Shown here: positions 15,775-25,033 of the stretch, piece after piece | Layout of the letters: each line of letters starts with the position of its first letter | Position numbering within the stretch: the stretch's first letter is position 1 | DNA from: VGBV01 sp963780395 | GTDB lineage: Bacteria > Actinomycetota > Thermoleophilia > Solirubrobacterales > 70-9 | DNA: 64,000 nucleotides | Assembly: GCA_963780395.1 (NCBI GenBank) | Contig: CAWABY010000006.1 | Coordinates: forward strand, 1 to 64,000 | Reading direction: 5' to 3' | Made by a program: the position numbers and the translations under genes | The notes under the pieces: model-generated | The model's database searches: none | Told to the model about the DNA's origin: nothing | The model's input: the letters and a program-made list of their open reading frames with translations, nothing else

Positions 15775-16173
15775 TCAGGCCTCGAGGTCCACGGCGACGG
15801 GAAGCGCCGTCTCGCCCCACTCGGTGAGGTCGCCGGAGTAGCTCTGCTCGTACTTGGCCGGCAGGGCTCCCGGACCGTCGCTTCCTCCTCGTCATCCTCG
15901 ACCACCCGGGCAGTGCCGGCGAAGGTCTGGTCGGCGATGCGGACGTGACCCGCGGGTCGGCGAGCAGGTTCCGCACCCAGTTGGCGCGGCCGCGGCCCTC
16001 GGCCAGCATGTACACGGTCCAAGTGCGCGAAGAGCCTGGGTCCTCGCTGTCCCACATCACCACCTGCAGCATCAGGGGGAACCAGATCTCGATCTCGCGT
16101 GGCCTCCCGCTGACGCGGCCGGTCGTGGTCAGGTAGCAGTAGCGCTCGCCGGCCAGGTCCGCGAGTCGCTCAC
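15775..16173 (-). CDS. Second nitroreductase/pyridoxamine oxidase-like deazaflavin protein, frameshifted
   Basis: Joined frames read ERYCYLTTTGRVSGRPREIE, IWFPL, WTVYMLAEGRGRANWVRNLL, RIADQTFAGTARVVEDDEEE and an end ALPVAVDLEA. This is the split-barrel layout of deazaflavin-type nitroreductases of about 130 residues. Shifts lie near 15870 and 15950, and probably close to the start. A GTG at 16173 overlaps the catalase stop (GTGA), suggesting coupling. It is convergent with the other deazaflavin gene. Confidence 0.65.
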
Positions 16174-17091
16174 GCCATCCGGCGCTCGATCGAGACGGAG
16201 TAGGCGGGTGCAGCGGGCGGCGAGGATCTTGTCGTCGGAGGGGACGATGCCGTCGGTGAGGTTGTTGGGGTCGAACACCAGCGGTCCGTCGCTCGGCTCC
16301 TCGATCACGCCGGTGACCGTGAGCGTGCCCAGGGTGACGACCTCGTTCTCGCCCTTCCACTCCTCGGTCGGGTCGGTGAGCGAATCGCCGTCGTCGGCGA
16401 GCACGAAGTCGAGGCGGAACTCGGCCTTGCCCCCGGATCCAAGGTGCTCGCGGATCTCGTGCCTGGAGGTAGTCGCGGTCGGCGGCCTCGCGCTCGTCGT
16501 CGCTCAGGTAGTGCTCGCCCTCGAGCGGGTGCCACTGGTAGCGGCCCCAGGTGCTCGTTTCCGTCGGCGTCGACGAGGCCGAAGGCGTGGAGGCCGTTGT
16601 AGCCCGAGGTTGCAAGCTCTTGGTCGGGCGCAAGCTTGGGGAGGCCGAGCTGCAGCGCGTTCGCGGTCTCGGGATGCTCGGCGATGAAGGCGATCACCTT
16701 CTGCGGGTCGGGCTCGCCGGTCCCGGGGTCGGGGACGCGCGCCTGGGTGAACGCGAGGAAGTCCTCGGAGTTGCGCACCATGAACACGGCAGCGGCACCG
16801 CCGCCATGTCGGTCGCGTCGCCGTCGGGGAGGTGGAACTTCACAGCCATGCCCGCGCCCCGCGATTGGGTTGGCGTCGGAGGTCTTGGGGTTGCCGCTGG
16901 CGTTCGAGAAGCGCACTGTCGCCTTCACCGGTCGCCCGGCGAAGTGGGCGGCGCGGGAGAGCTTCGCCGCCTCGGGGGTCGCGGTGAAGGTGCCCTCGCA
17001 GACAGTTCCCTTGGCGTGGATCGCGCGGAAGCCGGGATGCGAGCCGTTGATCGCGTTGACCGCAGTCGACGATCTCCTCCCACAGGGTCAT
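16170..17091 (-). CDS. Small catalase-family peroxidase, many frameshifts
   Basis: The restored product of about 305 residues has catalase segments: GSHPGFRAIHAKGTVCEGTF (distal His in RAIHAKG), VKATVRFSNASGNP, MAVKFHLPDGDATDM, FMVRNSEDFLAFTQARVPDP, GLHAFGLVDADGN followed by TWGRYQWHPLEGEHYLSD, and the end AYSVSIERRMA. This matches the short SrpA-like catalase branch rather than the 480-residue enzymes. It would detoxify peroxide with heme. At least six single-base shifts interrupt the frame although every block is conserved, so read error is likely. It is divergent from a DCC protein 24 bases away. Confidence 0.8.
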
Positions 17092-17102
17092 CACGAGGAG
17101 CC

Positions 17103-17108
17103 TACCCT
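17103..17108 (+). promoter_or_regulatory. TAnnnT box for the DCC protein
   Basis: TACCCT, seven bases before the GTG at 17116. Confidence 0.45.
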
Positions 17109-17115
17109 GGCCCGC

Positions 17116-17532
17116 GTGGAACGAGCGACCGTGCTCTACGACGAGGACTGCGGCTTCTGCCGCTGGGCCCTGGCGAAGCTGCTGGCCTGGGACCGGTCGC
17201 GGGCGGCTGCGCCCCGAGCCGATCCAGGGCCCCGAGGGGCGAGCGGCTGCTGGCCGGCATGCCCGAGGAGGAGCAGAGGCTCGCCTCCTGGCACTTCGTC
17301 GGCCCCGACGGCGTGCTTCGCTCAGGCGGCGCGGCGATCGCGCCGCTGCTGGAGATGCTGCCTCGCGGGCGAGCGGCTCGCCGGCCTGGCAGAGCGGGCG
17401 CCCGGGATGCTGGATCGGGTTTACCGCTGGGTCGCGGGCCACCGCACGCTGCTGGGCAAGCCGGTCAGCATCGGCGCCCGTCGGCGCGCCGACGCGGCGG
17501 TTGCGCGCCGGCGCGTCCGGCCAGTTCGCTGA
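17116..17532 (+). CDS. DCC (DUF393) thiol-disulfide oxidoreductase-like protein, frameshifted
   Basis: The N-terminus VERATVLYDEDCGFCRWALA carries the DxxCxxC pattern of DUF393 proteins. The middle is in another frame (EEEQRLASWHFVGPDGVLRS, GGAAIAPLLEMLP), and the first frame resumes for VYRWVAGHRTLLGKPV at the end. Two compensating shifts (about 17215 and 17360) restore a protein of about 138 residues. The family is thought to act in thiol-disulfide exchange, poorly characterised. It sits back to back with the catalase gene, suggesting shared redox control. Confidence 0.75.
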   Translation: MERATVLYDEDCGFCRWALAKLLAWDRSRAAAPRADPGPRGASGCWPACPRRSRGSPPGTSSAPTACFAQAARRSRRCWRCCLAGERLAGLAERAPGMLDRVYRWVAGHRTLLGKPVSIGARRRADAAVARRRVRPVR

Positions 17533-17617
17533 CTACCTCGGCTCTTGGTCTCGAGGTACATCTGCAGCGCGATCAGGTCGACCATGCGCTGGGGATCCTG
17601 GAGGCTGCGCGGCATCG

Positions 17618-18391
17618 CTATCCCGCCGTCTCGGCCTTGCGCAGGCCGCGGATCGCGAACACGAGCATCGCCGCGACCAGCCCGGCCGCGATCGCGAGCG
17701 CGCCGAGCACGTCGGCGGGCTGGCCGGCGAGCAGCTCGCGGCCCGTCTCCATGATGTGGGTGGCCGGGTCGAAGCCGGAGACGGCCTCGACCCAGCCGGT
17801 GAGCAGCTCGCGCGGCACATAGACGGGCGCGAGGAACAGGAAGAGGAAGACCGGCACCTGCATCAGCGGCGTCGCCTGCAGGCTGCGGAAGCGCAGCGCC
17901 ACCCCGGCGGCGAACAGGACCCCGGCGACGTTGACGATCGCCGCCAGCCCGTACATCGCGGCCAGCTCGGCGGGGCCGGCGCCGATCTCCATGCCGGCGG
18001 CGACGGCGATCCCGGTGACGACGCCGAAGGTGATCAGCGCGCGGGTCAGCGCGACCGCGCCGTAGCCGGCGATCAGCGCGCTGCGGTTGGGGGTGGCCAG
18101 CATCAGCCGCCGGCCGAAGCCCATCTGGAAGTCGGCGGCGATCGAGAAGCCGGTGAAGACGCCGCTGAAGGCCGCGGTCTGCAGCAGGACGAAGCCGAAC
18201 ACGAAGGCGGTGTAGCCGCCGGGGTAGTCGAAGCCGGGCGCCTCGGAGATCGCCGAGAGCCCGCCCGCGAAGGCGACGAAGAAGAAGATCGGCATCAGCA
18301 TCGGCGGCAGGAACAGCGCCGGGTTGGCGAACAGCTTGCGCAGCAGGCGCGAGCTCAGGCCACGGGCAACCGAGACGTAGCGGCGCACCAT
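17618..18391 (-). CDS. ABC-2 type exporter permease
   Basis: The 257-residue protein has six predicted membrane segments with the ABC-2 layout, an N-terminal amphipathic region (RGLSSRLLRKLFANPALFLP) and conserved-looking LFLAPVYVPRELLTGWVEAV before the last helix. It is the third gene of the operon and shares one base with the second permease. With that permease and the ATPase it likely forms a drug or lipid exporter of the DrrAB kind. Confidence 0.88.
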   Translation of the reverse strand: MVRRYVSVARGLSSRLLRKLFANPALFLPPMLMPIFFFVAFAGGLSAISEAPGFDYPGGYTAFVFGFVLLQTAAFSGVFTGFSIAADFQMGFGRRLMLATPNRSALIAGYGAVALTRALITFGVVTGIAVAAGMEIGAGPAELAAMYGLAAIVNVAGVLFAAGVALRFRSLQATPLMQVPVFLFLFLAPVYVPRELLTGWVEAVSGFDPATHIMETGRELLAGQPADVLGALAIAAGLVAAMLVFAIRGLRKAETAG

Positions 18392-19212
18392 CAGGTCCGC
18401 TCCAGCCGCGAGCGCAGGGAAAGGGAGGCGGCGGCGAGCCCGGCGACGAGGATCGCGAGCGCGCAGCCGAAGCCCAGCGCCAGCGCCTCGGCGTCCCAGC
18501 CCACGATCAGCAGGCTGCGGATGCCCTCGATCATGTAGCTGATCGGGTTGTAGGTCGCGACGGTCTGGAACCAGTCGGTCTGGATCAGGTCGCGGGGCAG
18601 GCTCATCGAGCTGAGGAAGAGGAAGACGAAGAGCAGGGGGAAGAGGCCCTGCACCGACTCGGCCGACTTGGCTCGTGTCCCGGCGACGAGGCCGATCGAG
18701 CCGAAGGCAAGGGTGATCACGACCGAGAGGGCGATCATCACGAGCACGCCGGGGACCCCGGCCTCGACCTCGGCGCCGGCCAGCAGCCCGATGGCGATGT
18801 AGGTCACGGCCTGAAGCACGCCCAGCACCAGCGTGCCCGCGAGCTGTCCGGCGAGCAGGGCCGAGGGGCGGATCGGGGTGAGCTGCAGGCGGCTGAAGAA
18901 GCCGTTCTCGCGGTCCTCGGCGAGGTTCTGGCCCGCGCCGATCACCGCGAACACGCCCGCCTGCAGGAAGGCGAATGCCAGCGCGAAGGTGACGTAGGAG
19001 TCGGTGGGGAAACCCGGCAGGTCGGTCGCCGAGTCGAGCCCGGCGGAGTTGATCGCGAGCAGGATCAGCGGGAACAGCGTCGCCGGGACGATCGCCGCCG
19101 GCTGGCGCAGGGTGCGCACGATCGAGCGTCGCGCCAGCTCGCCGATCTGGAGCCGCAGGGGCGGGTGCGAGCGGGCGGGCGCCGCGCGAAGGCCGACGGT
19201 GGCGGCGGTCAA
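18391..19212 (-). CDS. ABC-2 type exporter permease
   Basis: This 273-residue protein has six membrane segments. It includes GAGQNLAEDRENGFFSRLQL, the cytoplasmic elbow of DrrB-like permeases, and SSMSLPRDLIQTDWFQTVAT before the final helix. It overlaps the ATPase gene by four bases. It probably pairs with the next permease as the membrane part of a heterodimeric exporter. Confidence 0.9.
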   Translation of the reverse strand: MTAATVGLRAAPARSHPPLRLQIGELARRSIVRTLRQPAAIVPATLFPLILLAINSAGLDSATDLPGFPTDSYVTFALAFAFLQAGVFAVIGAGQNLAEDRENGFFSRLQLTPIRPSALLAGQLAGTLVLGVLQAVTYIAIGLLAGAEVEAGVPGVLVMIALSVVITLAFGSIGLVAGTRAKSAESVQGLFPLLFVFLFLSSMSLPRDLIQTDWFQTVATYNPISYMIEGIRSLLIVGWDAEALALGFGCALAILVAGLAAASLSLRSRLERT

Positions 19213-20225
19213 GCCGCTGATCCCTCTATCGCGGGCTGGCCCTCGGCCACGGCCTCCTCGCGGGCCTCCTCCTCGGCCCCGGCGCCCTCGAGCGAGCGGC
19301 CGGTCTTGGCGAGGAAGACGTCGTTGAGGCTGGGGGCGTGCAGGTCGATGTTGGCGATCACAAGCCCGTCGTCGTCGAAGGCGCGCACGATCGCCGCCAG
19401 CGTCTCCGGCCCGTTGTCCAGGCGCACCGCCGCGCCGTTGGGCGAGGCGGGTACGAGCTCGCCGAAGCGGTCGAGCACCTGGGCCGCCCGCTCGCGCTCG
19501 CCGAGGTCGGCCGGGACCGCCTCGACCGTCGGGCGCCCGACCTCCGCTTTGAGCGCGGCCGGGGTGCCCTCGGCCACGATCTTGCCGTGGTCGATGATTC
19601 CGACGCGCTGGGCGAGCTGGTCGGCCTCCTCGAGGTACTGGGTGGTGAGAAAGACGGTCATGCCCTGATCTCGCGAGAGGCTCGCGACCTCATCCCACAG
19701 CGCGGTGCGGCTCTGGATGTCGAGCCCCGTCGTGGGCTCGTCGAGGAACAGGACGGAGGGGCCGTGCAGCAGCGCCAGCGCCAGGTCGAGCCGGCGCTTC
19801 ATGCCGCCGGAGTAGCCGCCCACCTTGCGGTCGGCGGCGTCGGTGAGGCCGACCCGCTCGATCAGCTCGTCCCCGCGCTTGGTGCGCTCGGCCTTGGAGA
19901 GGCCGTGCAGCGCGCCCTGGAGCCGCATGTGCTCGTGCGCGGTCAGCTGCGGGTCCAGCGCCGCCTCCTGGAGGGCGGCGCCGATCGCGTCGCGGACGCG
20001 AGCGCCCTGGGTCAGCACGTCGAAGCCCGCGACGGTCGCGGAACCCGCGGTCGGCGGCAGCAACGTGGTCAGCATGTGGACGGTGGTGGATTTGCCGGCG
20101 CCGTTGGGGCCGAGGAATCCGTAGATCTCGCCGGGGCGGACCTCGATGTCGATGCCGTCGACGGCGCGGACGCCGCCCTTGAACTCGCGGGCCAGACCCG
20201 ACGCCTTGATGCCGTTCTCACCCAT
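19209..20225 (-). CDS. ABC exporter ATP-binding protein (DrrA-like)
   Basis: About 338 residues. Walker A is GFLGPNGAGKSTT, the signature VGGYSGGMKRRLDLALAL, Walker B VLFLDEPTTGLD, and the H-loop region TVFLTTQYLEEAD. The C-terminal extension (LNDVFLAKTGRSL) is typical of DrrA-type drug exporters. The frame stays open upstream. ATG at 20225 is preferred because the domain starts right after it and GGAAAG precedes it; ATG at 20246 is possible. It is the first gene of the exporter operon, divergent from a MarR regulator. Confidence 0.92.
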   Translation of the reverse strand: MGENGIKASGLAREFKGGVRAVDGIDIEVRPGEIYGFLGPNGAGKSTTVHMLTTLLPPTAGSATVAGFDVLTQGARVRDAIGAALQEAALDPQLTAHEHMRLQGALHGLSKAERTKRGDELIERVGLTDAADRKVGGYSGGMKRRLDLALALLHGPSVLFLDEPTTGLDIQSRTALWDEVASLSRDQGMTVFLTTQYLEEADQLAQRVGIIDHGKIVAEGTPAALKAEVGRPTVEAVPADLGERERAAQVLDRFGELVPASPNGAAVRLDNGPETLAAIVRAFDDDGLVIANIDLHAPSLNDVFLAKTGRSLEGAGAEEEAREEAVAEGQPAIEGSAA

Positions 20226-20275
20226 ATGCTTTCCGTTCGAAGTCATTGCGATTACGGACGGCAGAGTAGCACAAT

Positions 20276-20304
20276 AGTTGAGTACCACAACTGTTGATGA
20301 CAAC
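20276..20304. promoter_or_regulatory. Inverted repeats, candidate MarR operator
   Basis: AGTTG (20276-20280) pairs with CAACT (20288-20292), and GTTG (20293-20296) with CAAC (20301-20304). The region separates the exporter operon from the MarR gene and is AT-rich compared with its surroundings. Confidence 0.55.
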
Positions 20305-20321
20305 TGATAGTATCTGGGCAA

Positions 20322-20831
20322 ATGGGCACCGAAGAGGCGACAACCAGCACGGCGGCCGAGGCCAAGCAGGCCGCGTTCTCGTGGCTCGCCGAGGAGACGG
20401 GGCGCACCGACCCCGCCAGCCAGGCCTGGAGCCTGCTCCACTGGCTGATGATCTCCAGCAAGCCCCGCTTCATGGCGATCAACCAGGAGTTCGACTTGGC
20501 GCCCCAGCAGGCGATCGCCCTCCGCATCCTGGGGGGAGGCCCTCAGCCGATGGGGGAGCTGGCCCGCTACCTGATGTGCGACAGCTCCAACGTCACCGGC
20601 ATCACCGACCGGCTCGAGGAGCGCGGCCTCGTCCGCCGCGAGCCCGGCGAGAAGGACCGCCGCGTGAAGATGCTCGTCCTCACCGAAGAGGGCGAGAAGA
20701 TCCGCACCGAGGTGACAAAGCGCCTCGCCGAGCCGCCCCCGTGGCTGGCCGATCTGCCCGAGGCCGACCAGCGCAAGCTGAAGGAGATCCTCGAGGCCGC
20801 GATCGAGCACGGCGACGTCACCGGACCCTGA
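20322..20831 (+). CDS. MarR-family transcriptional regulator
   Basis: The 169-residue protein has the winged helix: FDLAPQQAIALRILGGGPQP, MGELARYLMCDSSNVTGITD, RLEERGLVRREPGEKDRRVK. The wing RxxxxxDRR is seen. It is divergent from the ABC exporter operon across an operator-like region. A drug-responsive repressor of the exporter is the natural inference. TAGTAT lies eight bases before the ATG. Confidence 0.93.
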   Translation: MGTEEATTSTAAEAKQAAFSWLAEETGRTDPASQAWSLLHWLMISSKPRFMAINQEFDLAPQQAIALRILGGGPQPMGELARYLMCDSSNVTGITDRLEERGLVRREPGEKDRRVKMLVLTEEGEKIRTEVTKRLAEPPPWLADLPEADQRKLKEILEAAIEHGDVTGP

Positions 20832-20865
20832 CGGAGGGCGCTGCGCGGCTAGTCTGAGGCCGCCG

Positions 20866-21879
20866 ATGCGAGCGGTCCAGGTCACAGAGGAGCGAGGACT
20901 GGCCGAGGGCGAGCTGCCCGATCCCGAGCCCGGCGCGGGCGAGGTCGTGGTCGAGATCGCCTTCTGCGGCATCTGCGGATCGGACCTGCACATGCTGCCC
21001 TCGCCGGCGATCGCGCCCGGGTCGGTGATGGGCCACGAGTTCTCGGGCAGCATCTCGGCGCTGGGCGACGGGGTCGAGGGGTGGTCGGTCGGCGACCGCG
21101 TCTCGGTGCTGCCGGGGACGCCCTGCGGGGAGTGCCCCCAGTGCCAGTCCGACCGCGAGCACCTCTGTATGCAGGGGGTCATTCGAGGCCACGGGCTCGG
21201 CGGGCGCCCCGGCGCCTACGCGGAGCGGGTCGCCGTCAGCGCCGAGAGCCTGTTCGCGCTACCCGACTCGGTCAGCGACGAGCACGGCGCCCTGGTCGAG
21301 CCGCTGGCCGTCGGCGTCCACGCCGAGACCCTGGCCGAGTTGGCGCCCGGCGAGCCCGCCTGCGTGCTGGGAGCGGGGCCGATCGGGGTGATGACGGCGC
21401 TGGCGCTCCGCGCCGGCGGAGCGGAGCGGATCGTGATCGTCGAGCCCGGCGAGCATCGTCGCGAGCGCATCCAGGCCCTGGGCTTCACCGCGATCCCGCT
21501 CGACGGCGTCCACGAGGCGCTGATCGCCGAGCTCGACGGCGAGTTGCCGGTGGCGGTGTTCGAGTGCGCCGGCCATCCGGCGGCGCTCGGGCTGGCGCTG
21601 GAGCTGGTCGCGCCCGCGGGCACGATCGTGGCCTGCGGCGTGCTCGAGGAGCCCGTGCCGATCAACCAGCTGCTGCTGATCATGAAGGAGGCCCGGATCC
21701 TCGGCGCCTTCGCCTACCGCCGGGAGGACTTCGAGCGCGCGATCGAGCTGCTCGCCTCGGACGAGCTGCCCGCGGCCGATCTGATCACCGAGGTGGTCCC
21801 GCTGGGCCGCGCCCAGGAGATGTTCGACGAGCTCGGCCGCCCTGGGACCGAGCAGCTGAAAGTGCTGCTGGCGCCCTAG
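20866..21879 (+). CDS. Zinc-dependent alcohol dehydrogenase-family protein (MDR)
   Basis: The 337-residue enzyme has catalytic-zinc residues in FCGICGSDLH and GHEFSG, a structural-zinc loop CGECPQCQSDREHLC, and a Rossmann motif VLGAGPIGVMTALALRAGG. It resembles threonine or polyol dehydrogenases and would oxidise an alcohol with NAD(P). The substrate is unknown. TAGTCT lies ten bases before the ATG. It follows the MarR gene by 34 bases but has its own likely promoter. Confidence 0.92.
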   Translation: MRAVQVTEERGLAEGELPDPEPGAGEVVVEIAFCGICGSDLHMLPSPAIAPGSVMGHEFSGSISALGDGVEGWSVGDRVSVLPGTPCGECPQCQSDREHLCMQGVIRGHGLGGRPGAYAERVAVSAESLFALPDSVSDEHGALVEPLAVGVHAETLAELAPGEPACVLGAGPIGVMTALALRAGGAERIVIVEPGEHRRERIQALGFTAIPLDGVHEALIAELDGELPVAVFECAGHPAALGLALELVAPAGTIVACGVLEEPVPINQLLLIMKEARILGAFAYRREDFERAIELLASDELPAADLITEVVPLGRAQEMFDELGRPGTEQLKVLLAP

Positions 21880-21883
21880 GCGA

Positions 21884-23068
21884 CTAGGCGGTGCTGGGCC
21901 CGCGGCGCCCGAGCCAGCGCTTCAGCCTGGAGCGGGGCTGGGGTTCGTTGGGAGGGATCGGGGGCGAAGGCGGCTCAGACAGTGGGTCCGGGGGGCCGCC
22001 CGGCAGCATCGCGGTGGGCCCCTCGCCCGAATCGCGCAGATAGCGGCGCCACTCGCTGAACGTGATCAGGATCGCGGCCGCGGCCGGGATCGCGAGGATG
22101 GCGCCCATCACCCCGAACAGCGTCGAGCCGAACAGCACGGCGACCAGGATCAGGAAGGGGTCGATCTCCGTCGCCCGCTTCTGGATCTGGGGCTGGATCA
22201 CGTAGTTCTCGAACTGCTGGTAGGCGATCGCGAACACCACCCAGATGATCAGGGCCACCGGGAAGTTGACGAAGATCATCACGAGCGCAACGAGGAAGGC
22301 CGCGATGGTGGCGCCGACGACCGGGATCAGGTCGAAGAAGAACACGACCAGGGCGAGCGGACCGGCGAACGGCGCGCCCAGGATCGTCAGCACGATGAAG
22401 GCCAGGAGCCCCGCGATCGTCGCCTGCAGCAGCGCGCCGCCGACGTAGTTGCCGACGGCGTTCGCGATGCGGCGCAAGGTGCGCTCGATGCGCTCGGCGT
22501 GCTCGGGCCGCTGGGCCTCGACGAACATGCTCACCCACCTCGGCCCGCCGGCGACCATGAAGACGCTGAGGATCAGGATCGTGACCGCCGCGAAGATCGA
22601 GTTGACGAAGCCGACGCCGATGTCGCTCAGGGCCCCCGCCGCGTCGGGGATCCGCTCGGGCAGCTTCTGCGCCTCCTCCTGCAGCTTCGTGGTGATGTCG
22701 TAGTCGTCGTTCAGGTTCTGCAGCGTCTCGTTCTTGTTGACGTAGTCCTCGACGTCCTGGACGTACTCGGGGGCGTTGTTCGCCACGTCCTCGACCTCAC
22801 CGACGATCGGCGGCACAAGCAGAGCGCTGAGCCCGATCGGGATCAGCACGATCACCGCGTACACGATTGCGATCGCGAACCCGCGCTTCATGCGGCGCTG
22901 CAGCACGTTCACGGGGCCGGCCGCGGCGATTGCGATGAAGGCGGCGATGATCAGCCAGGCGAGCGGCTTGCGCAGCAGGTAGAGCACGTAGATCGTGAGC
23001 AGCACTGCGACCACGATCAGGACCGTGCGCGCGATCGAGCGTGCAGTCAGCTCCGTACCAATGGGCAT
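21884..23068 (-). CDS. AI-2E family (PerM-like) membrane transporter
   Basis: The 394-residue protein has eight predicted membrane segments in the PerM layout: a first pair, a long periplasmic stretch (residues 75-140), then LIPVVGATIAAFLVALVMIF, YQQFENYVIQPQIQKRATEI, and GSTLFGVMGAILAIPAAAA. Family members export small metabolites or exchange ions; the substrate cannot be read. The C-terminus is Pro-rich and cytosolic. It is convergent with the dehydrogenase gene. Confidence 0.92.
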   Translation of the reverse strand: MPIGTELTARSIARTVLIVVAVLLTIYVLYLLRKPLAWLIIAAFIAIAAAGPVNVLQRRMKRGFAIAIVYAVIVLIPIGLSALLVPPIVGEVEDVANNAPEYVQDVEDYVNKNETLQNLNDDYDITTKLQEEAQKLPERIPDAAGALSDIGVGFVNSIFAAVTILILSVFMVAGGPRWVSMFVEAQRPEHAERIERTLRRIANAVGNYVGGALLQATIAGLLAFIVLTILGAPFAGPLALVVFFFDLIPVVGATIAAFLVALVMIFVNFPVALIIWVVFAIAYQQFENYVIQPQIQKRATEIDPFLILVAVLFGSTLFGVMGAILAIPAAAAILITFSEWRRYLRDSGEGPTAMLPGGPPDPLSEPPSPPIPPNEPQPRSRLKRWLGRRGPSTA

Positions 23069-23109
23069 TGCCGTTGCTATTCGCCGCCGACGCGTAGCCT
23101 CCTCGCCTC

Positions 23110-24510
23110 ATGAAGCACGATCCACAGGGGTATTGGCTGGCCGAGGCGGGCCCGCCCGAGGCGCTGCCCGCGGCCACGGGCCCGATCGACTGCGACGTGC
23201 TCGTGGTCGGCGGCGGCTACACCGGGCTCTGGACCGCGTGGCAGCTCGCCGAGCTCGAGCCCGAGGCGCGGGTGGTCGTGCTCGAGGCGGGGCGCTGCGG
23301 GTACGGTCCCAGCGGCCGCAACGGCGGCTTCGCCAACGAGATCTGGTTCGGGCTGCCGCTGCTTCGCGACCGCTACGGCGCCACCGATGCGCTCGCGATC
23401 GCAAGGGCCGCCCAGGACGCGGTCGAGGCGATCGGGCGTTTCTGCTCCGAGCAGGAGGTGGACGCCTGGTACACGAGGGCCGGCTACCTGCTGCTTTCCG
23501 CCGCCCCCGCCCAGGACGGCGTCTGGTCAGAGGCGGTCGCCCTCTGTCACGAGCTCGGCGAGCCCGAGGCCGCTCGCGAGCTGAGCGCGGAGGAGGTGGC
23601 GAAGCGCTGCCGCTCGCCGCGCTTCCGCGGCGGCGCGTTCTTCCCGGGCGCGGCGACCGTGCAGCCCGCTCGGCTGGCCTTCGGCCTGCGCGACCGGGTT
23701 GCGGGCCTCCCCAACGTCAGGGTCTTCGAGCAATCCCGCTTGCTCCGGCTCAGGGCCGGCTCCTGGGGCTGTGTCGCGGAGACGCCCGCGGCCACGGTTC
23801 TGGCCCGCTCGTGCGCGCTGGCGCTGGGGGCGGCCAGCAACGCGGCCGGCTCGCCCTTTCGCAACCGGCTCACGGTCACCTCGAGCCACATGGCGATCAC
23901 CGAGCCCGTCCCCGACGTTTTGGAGGAGGCCGGCTGGACCGGGGGAGAGTGCATCACCGACAGCAGGGCGATGCTCCACTACCTGCGCACGACCCCGGAC
24001 GGGCGCATCGCCTTCGGCTGGGGCGGGGGCAGGATCGCCTGCGGCGCCCGGCTGGGCGGCCTCACCGAGCTCGACCGCGGGGCCGTCGACCAGGTGATCT
24101 CCGACCTGCGCTCGTTCTTCCCGGGGCTCGATGGCCGCTCGATCGCGCACGCGTGGGGCGGCCCCATCGACGTCTCGCCCACCCACCTTCCGGTGGTGAT
24201 GCGGGTCGGCTCGGACTCCGTCTACGGCGCCTTCGGCTACACAGGGAACGGCGTCGGCCCCTCCCACCTGATCGGAGGGGTGCTGGCCTCGCTGGCGCTC
24301 GACCGCCGCGACGAGCGCACGAACCTCGCCCTGGTCGAGCCCGATCCCCCGCGGGTACCCGGGGGGCTGCCCGGCTGGGTCGGCGGCAACGCGATCCGCG
24401 CCGGGCTGCTGGCCAAGGAGGCCGCCGAGGAGGAGGAGCGAATCGCGCCCGCTATCCACCGCGGGCTCGCCTCGATCCCCGAGCGGATCGGCTTCCACAT
24501 CGGCCGCTAG
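23110..24510 (+). CDS. FAD-dependent oxidoreductase (DAO family)
   Basis: The 466-residue protein has the FAD-binding DVLVVGGGYTGLWTAWQLAE and EAGRCGYGPSGRNGGFANE, as in gamma-glutamylputrescine oxidase-like enzymes, and a C-terminal GAFGYTGNGVGPSHLIG that completes the FAD site. It should oxidise a secondary or primary amine of an amino compound, giving peroxide. The substrate is inferred only by family. TAGCCT lies nine bases before the ATG. It is divergent from the AI-2E gene. Confidence 0.9.
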   Translation: MKHDPQGYWLAEAGPPEALPAATGPIDCDVLVVGGGYTGLWTAWQLAELEPEARVVVLEAGRCGYGPSGRNGGFANEIWFGLPLLRDRYGATDALAIARAAQDAVEAIGRFCSEQEVDAWYTRAGYLLLSAAPAQDGVWSEAVALCHELGEPEAARELSAEEVAKRCRSPRFRGGAFFPGAATVQPARLAFGLRDRVAGLPNVRVFEQSRLLRLRAGSWGCVAETPAATVLARSCALALGAASNAAGSPFRNRLTVTSSHMAITEPVPDVLEEAGWTGGECITDSRAMLHYLRTTPDGRIAFGWGGGRIACGARLGGLTELDRGAVDQVISDLRSFFPGLDGRSIAHAWGGPIDVSPTHLPVVMRVGSDSVYGAFGYTGNGVGPSHLIGGVLASLALDRRDERTNLALVEPDPPRVPGGLPGWVGGNAIRAGLLAKEAAEEEERIAPAIHRGLASIPERIGFHIGR

Positions 24511-24535
24511 GTGGCCTTCGTGATTCGATACCGGC

Positions 24536-25033
24536 ATGGCCGCTGACGAAGCCGGGCCGCGCCCGCTGGCCGCAGGCGTCGAGATCCGCGATGGGCGCGT
24601 CGAGGACGCCGAGGCCCTGCTGCCGCTGTTGCGGGGCTACTGCGACCACTACGAGGTGAACCCCCCCGATGCCGGGCTGCTGGAGCTGGCGCGCACCGTC
24701 GCCACCGACCCCGGGCAGGGCCAACGCGACCAGGGCAGCATCTACGTCGCCGAGGAGGAGGGCCGGCTGATCGGCTTCGCGGTGATGGACTGGAAGTGGG
24801 CGAGCACCGCCGGCGCCCGGGTGGCGCACCTCGAGGACCTGTTCGTCGATCCCGATGCGCGCGGCAAGGGTGTCGCCGACGCGCTCATCGCCCGCTGCGC
24901 CGAGCGCTGCCGCGAGCTCGGCATCTCCTCGCTGGGCTGGATGACCGCGCCCGACAACCACCGCGCGCACAAGGTCTATGACCGCAGCGGGGCCGAGCGC
25001 TCGGAGTGGATCGAGTACGAGCTGGAGCTGTGA
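24536..25033 (+). CDS. GNAT-family N-acetyltransferase
   Basis: The 165-residue protein has the acetyl-CoA site VAHLEDLFVDPDARGKGVAD (RGKG) and the motif B region SLGWMTAPDNHRAHKVYDRS. It transfers an acetyl group to an amine of an unknown acceptor in the cytosol. It follows the FAD enzyme by 26 bases, and its stop overlaps the next GTG. Confidence 0.9.
   Translation: MAADEAGPRPLAAGVEIRDGRVEDAEALLPLLRGYCDHYEVNPPDAGLLELARTVATDPGQGQRDQGSIYVAEEEGRLIGFAVMDWKWASTAGARVAHLEDLFVDPDARGKGVADALIARCAERCRELGISSLGWMTAPDNHRAHKVYDRSGAERSEWIEYELEL

Noticed and set aside
19209..21182. Continuous 657-codon minus frame through the exporter ATPase
   Set aside because: Only the C-terminal part is the ATPase. The upstream half is antisense to MarR and the dehydrogenase.
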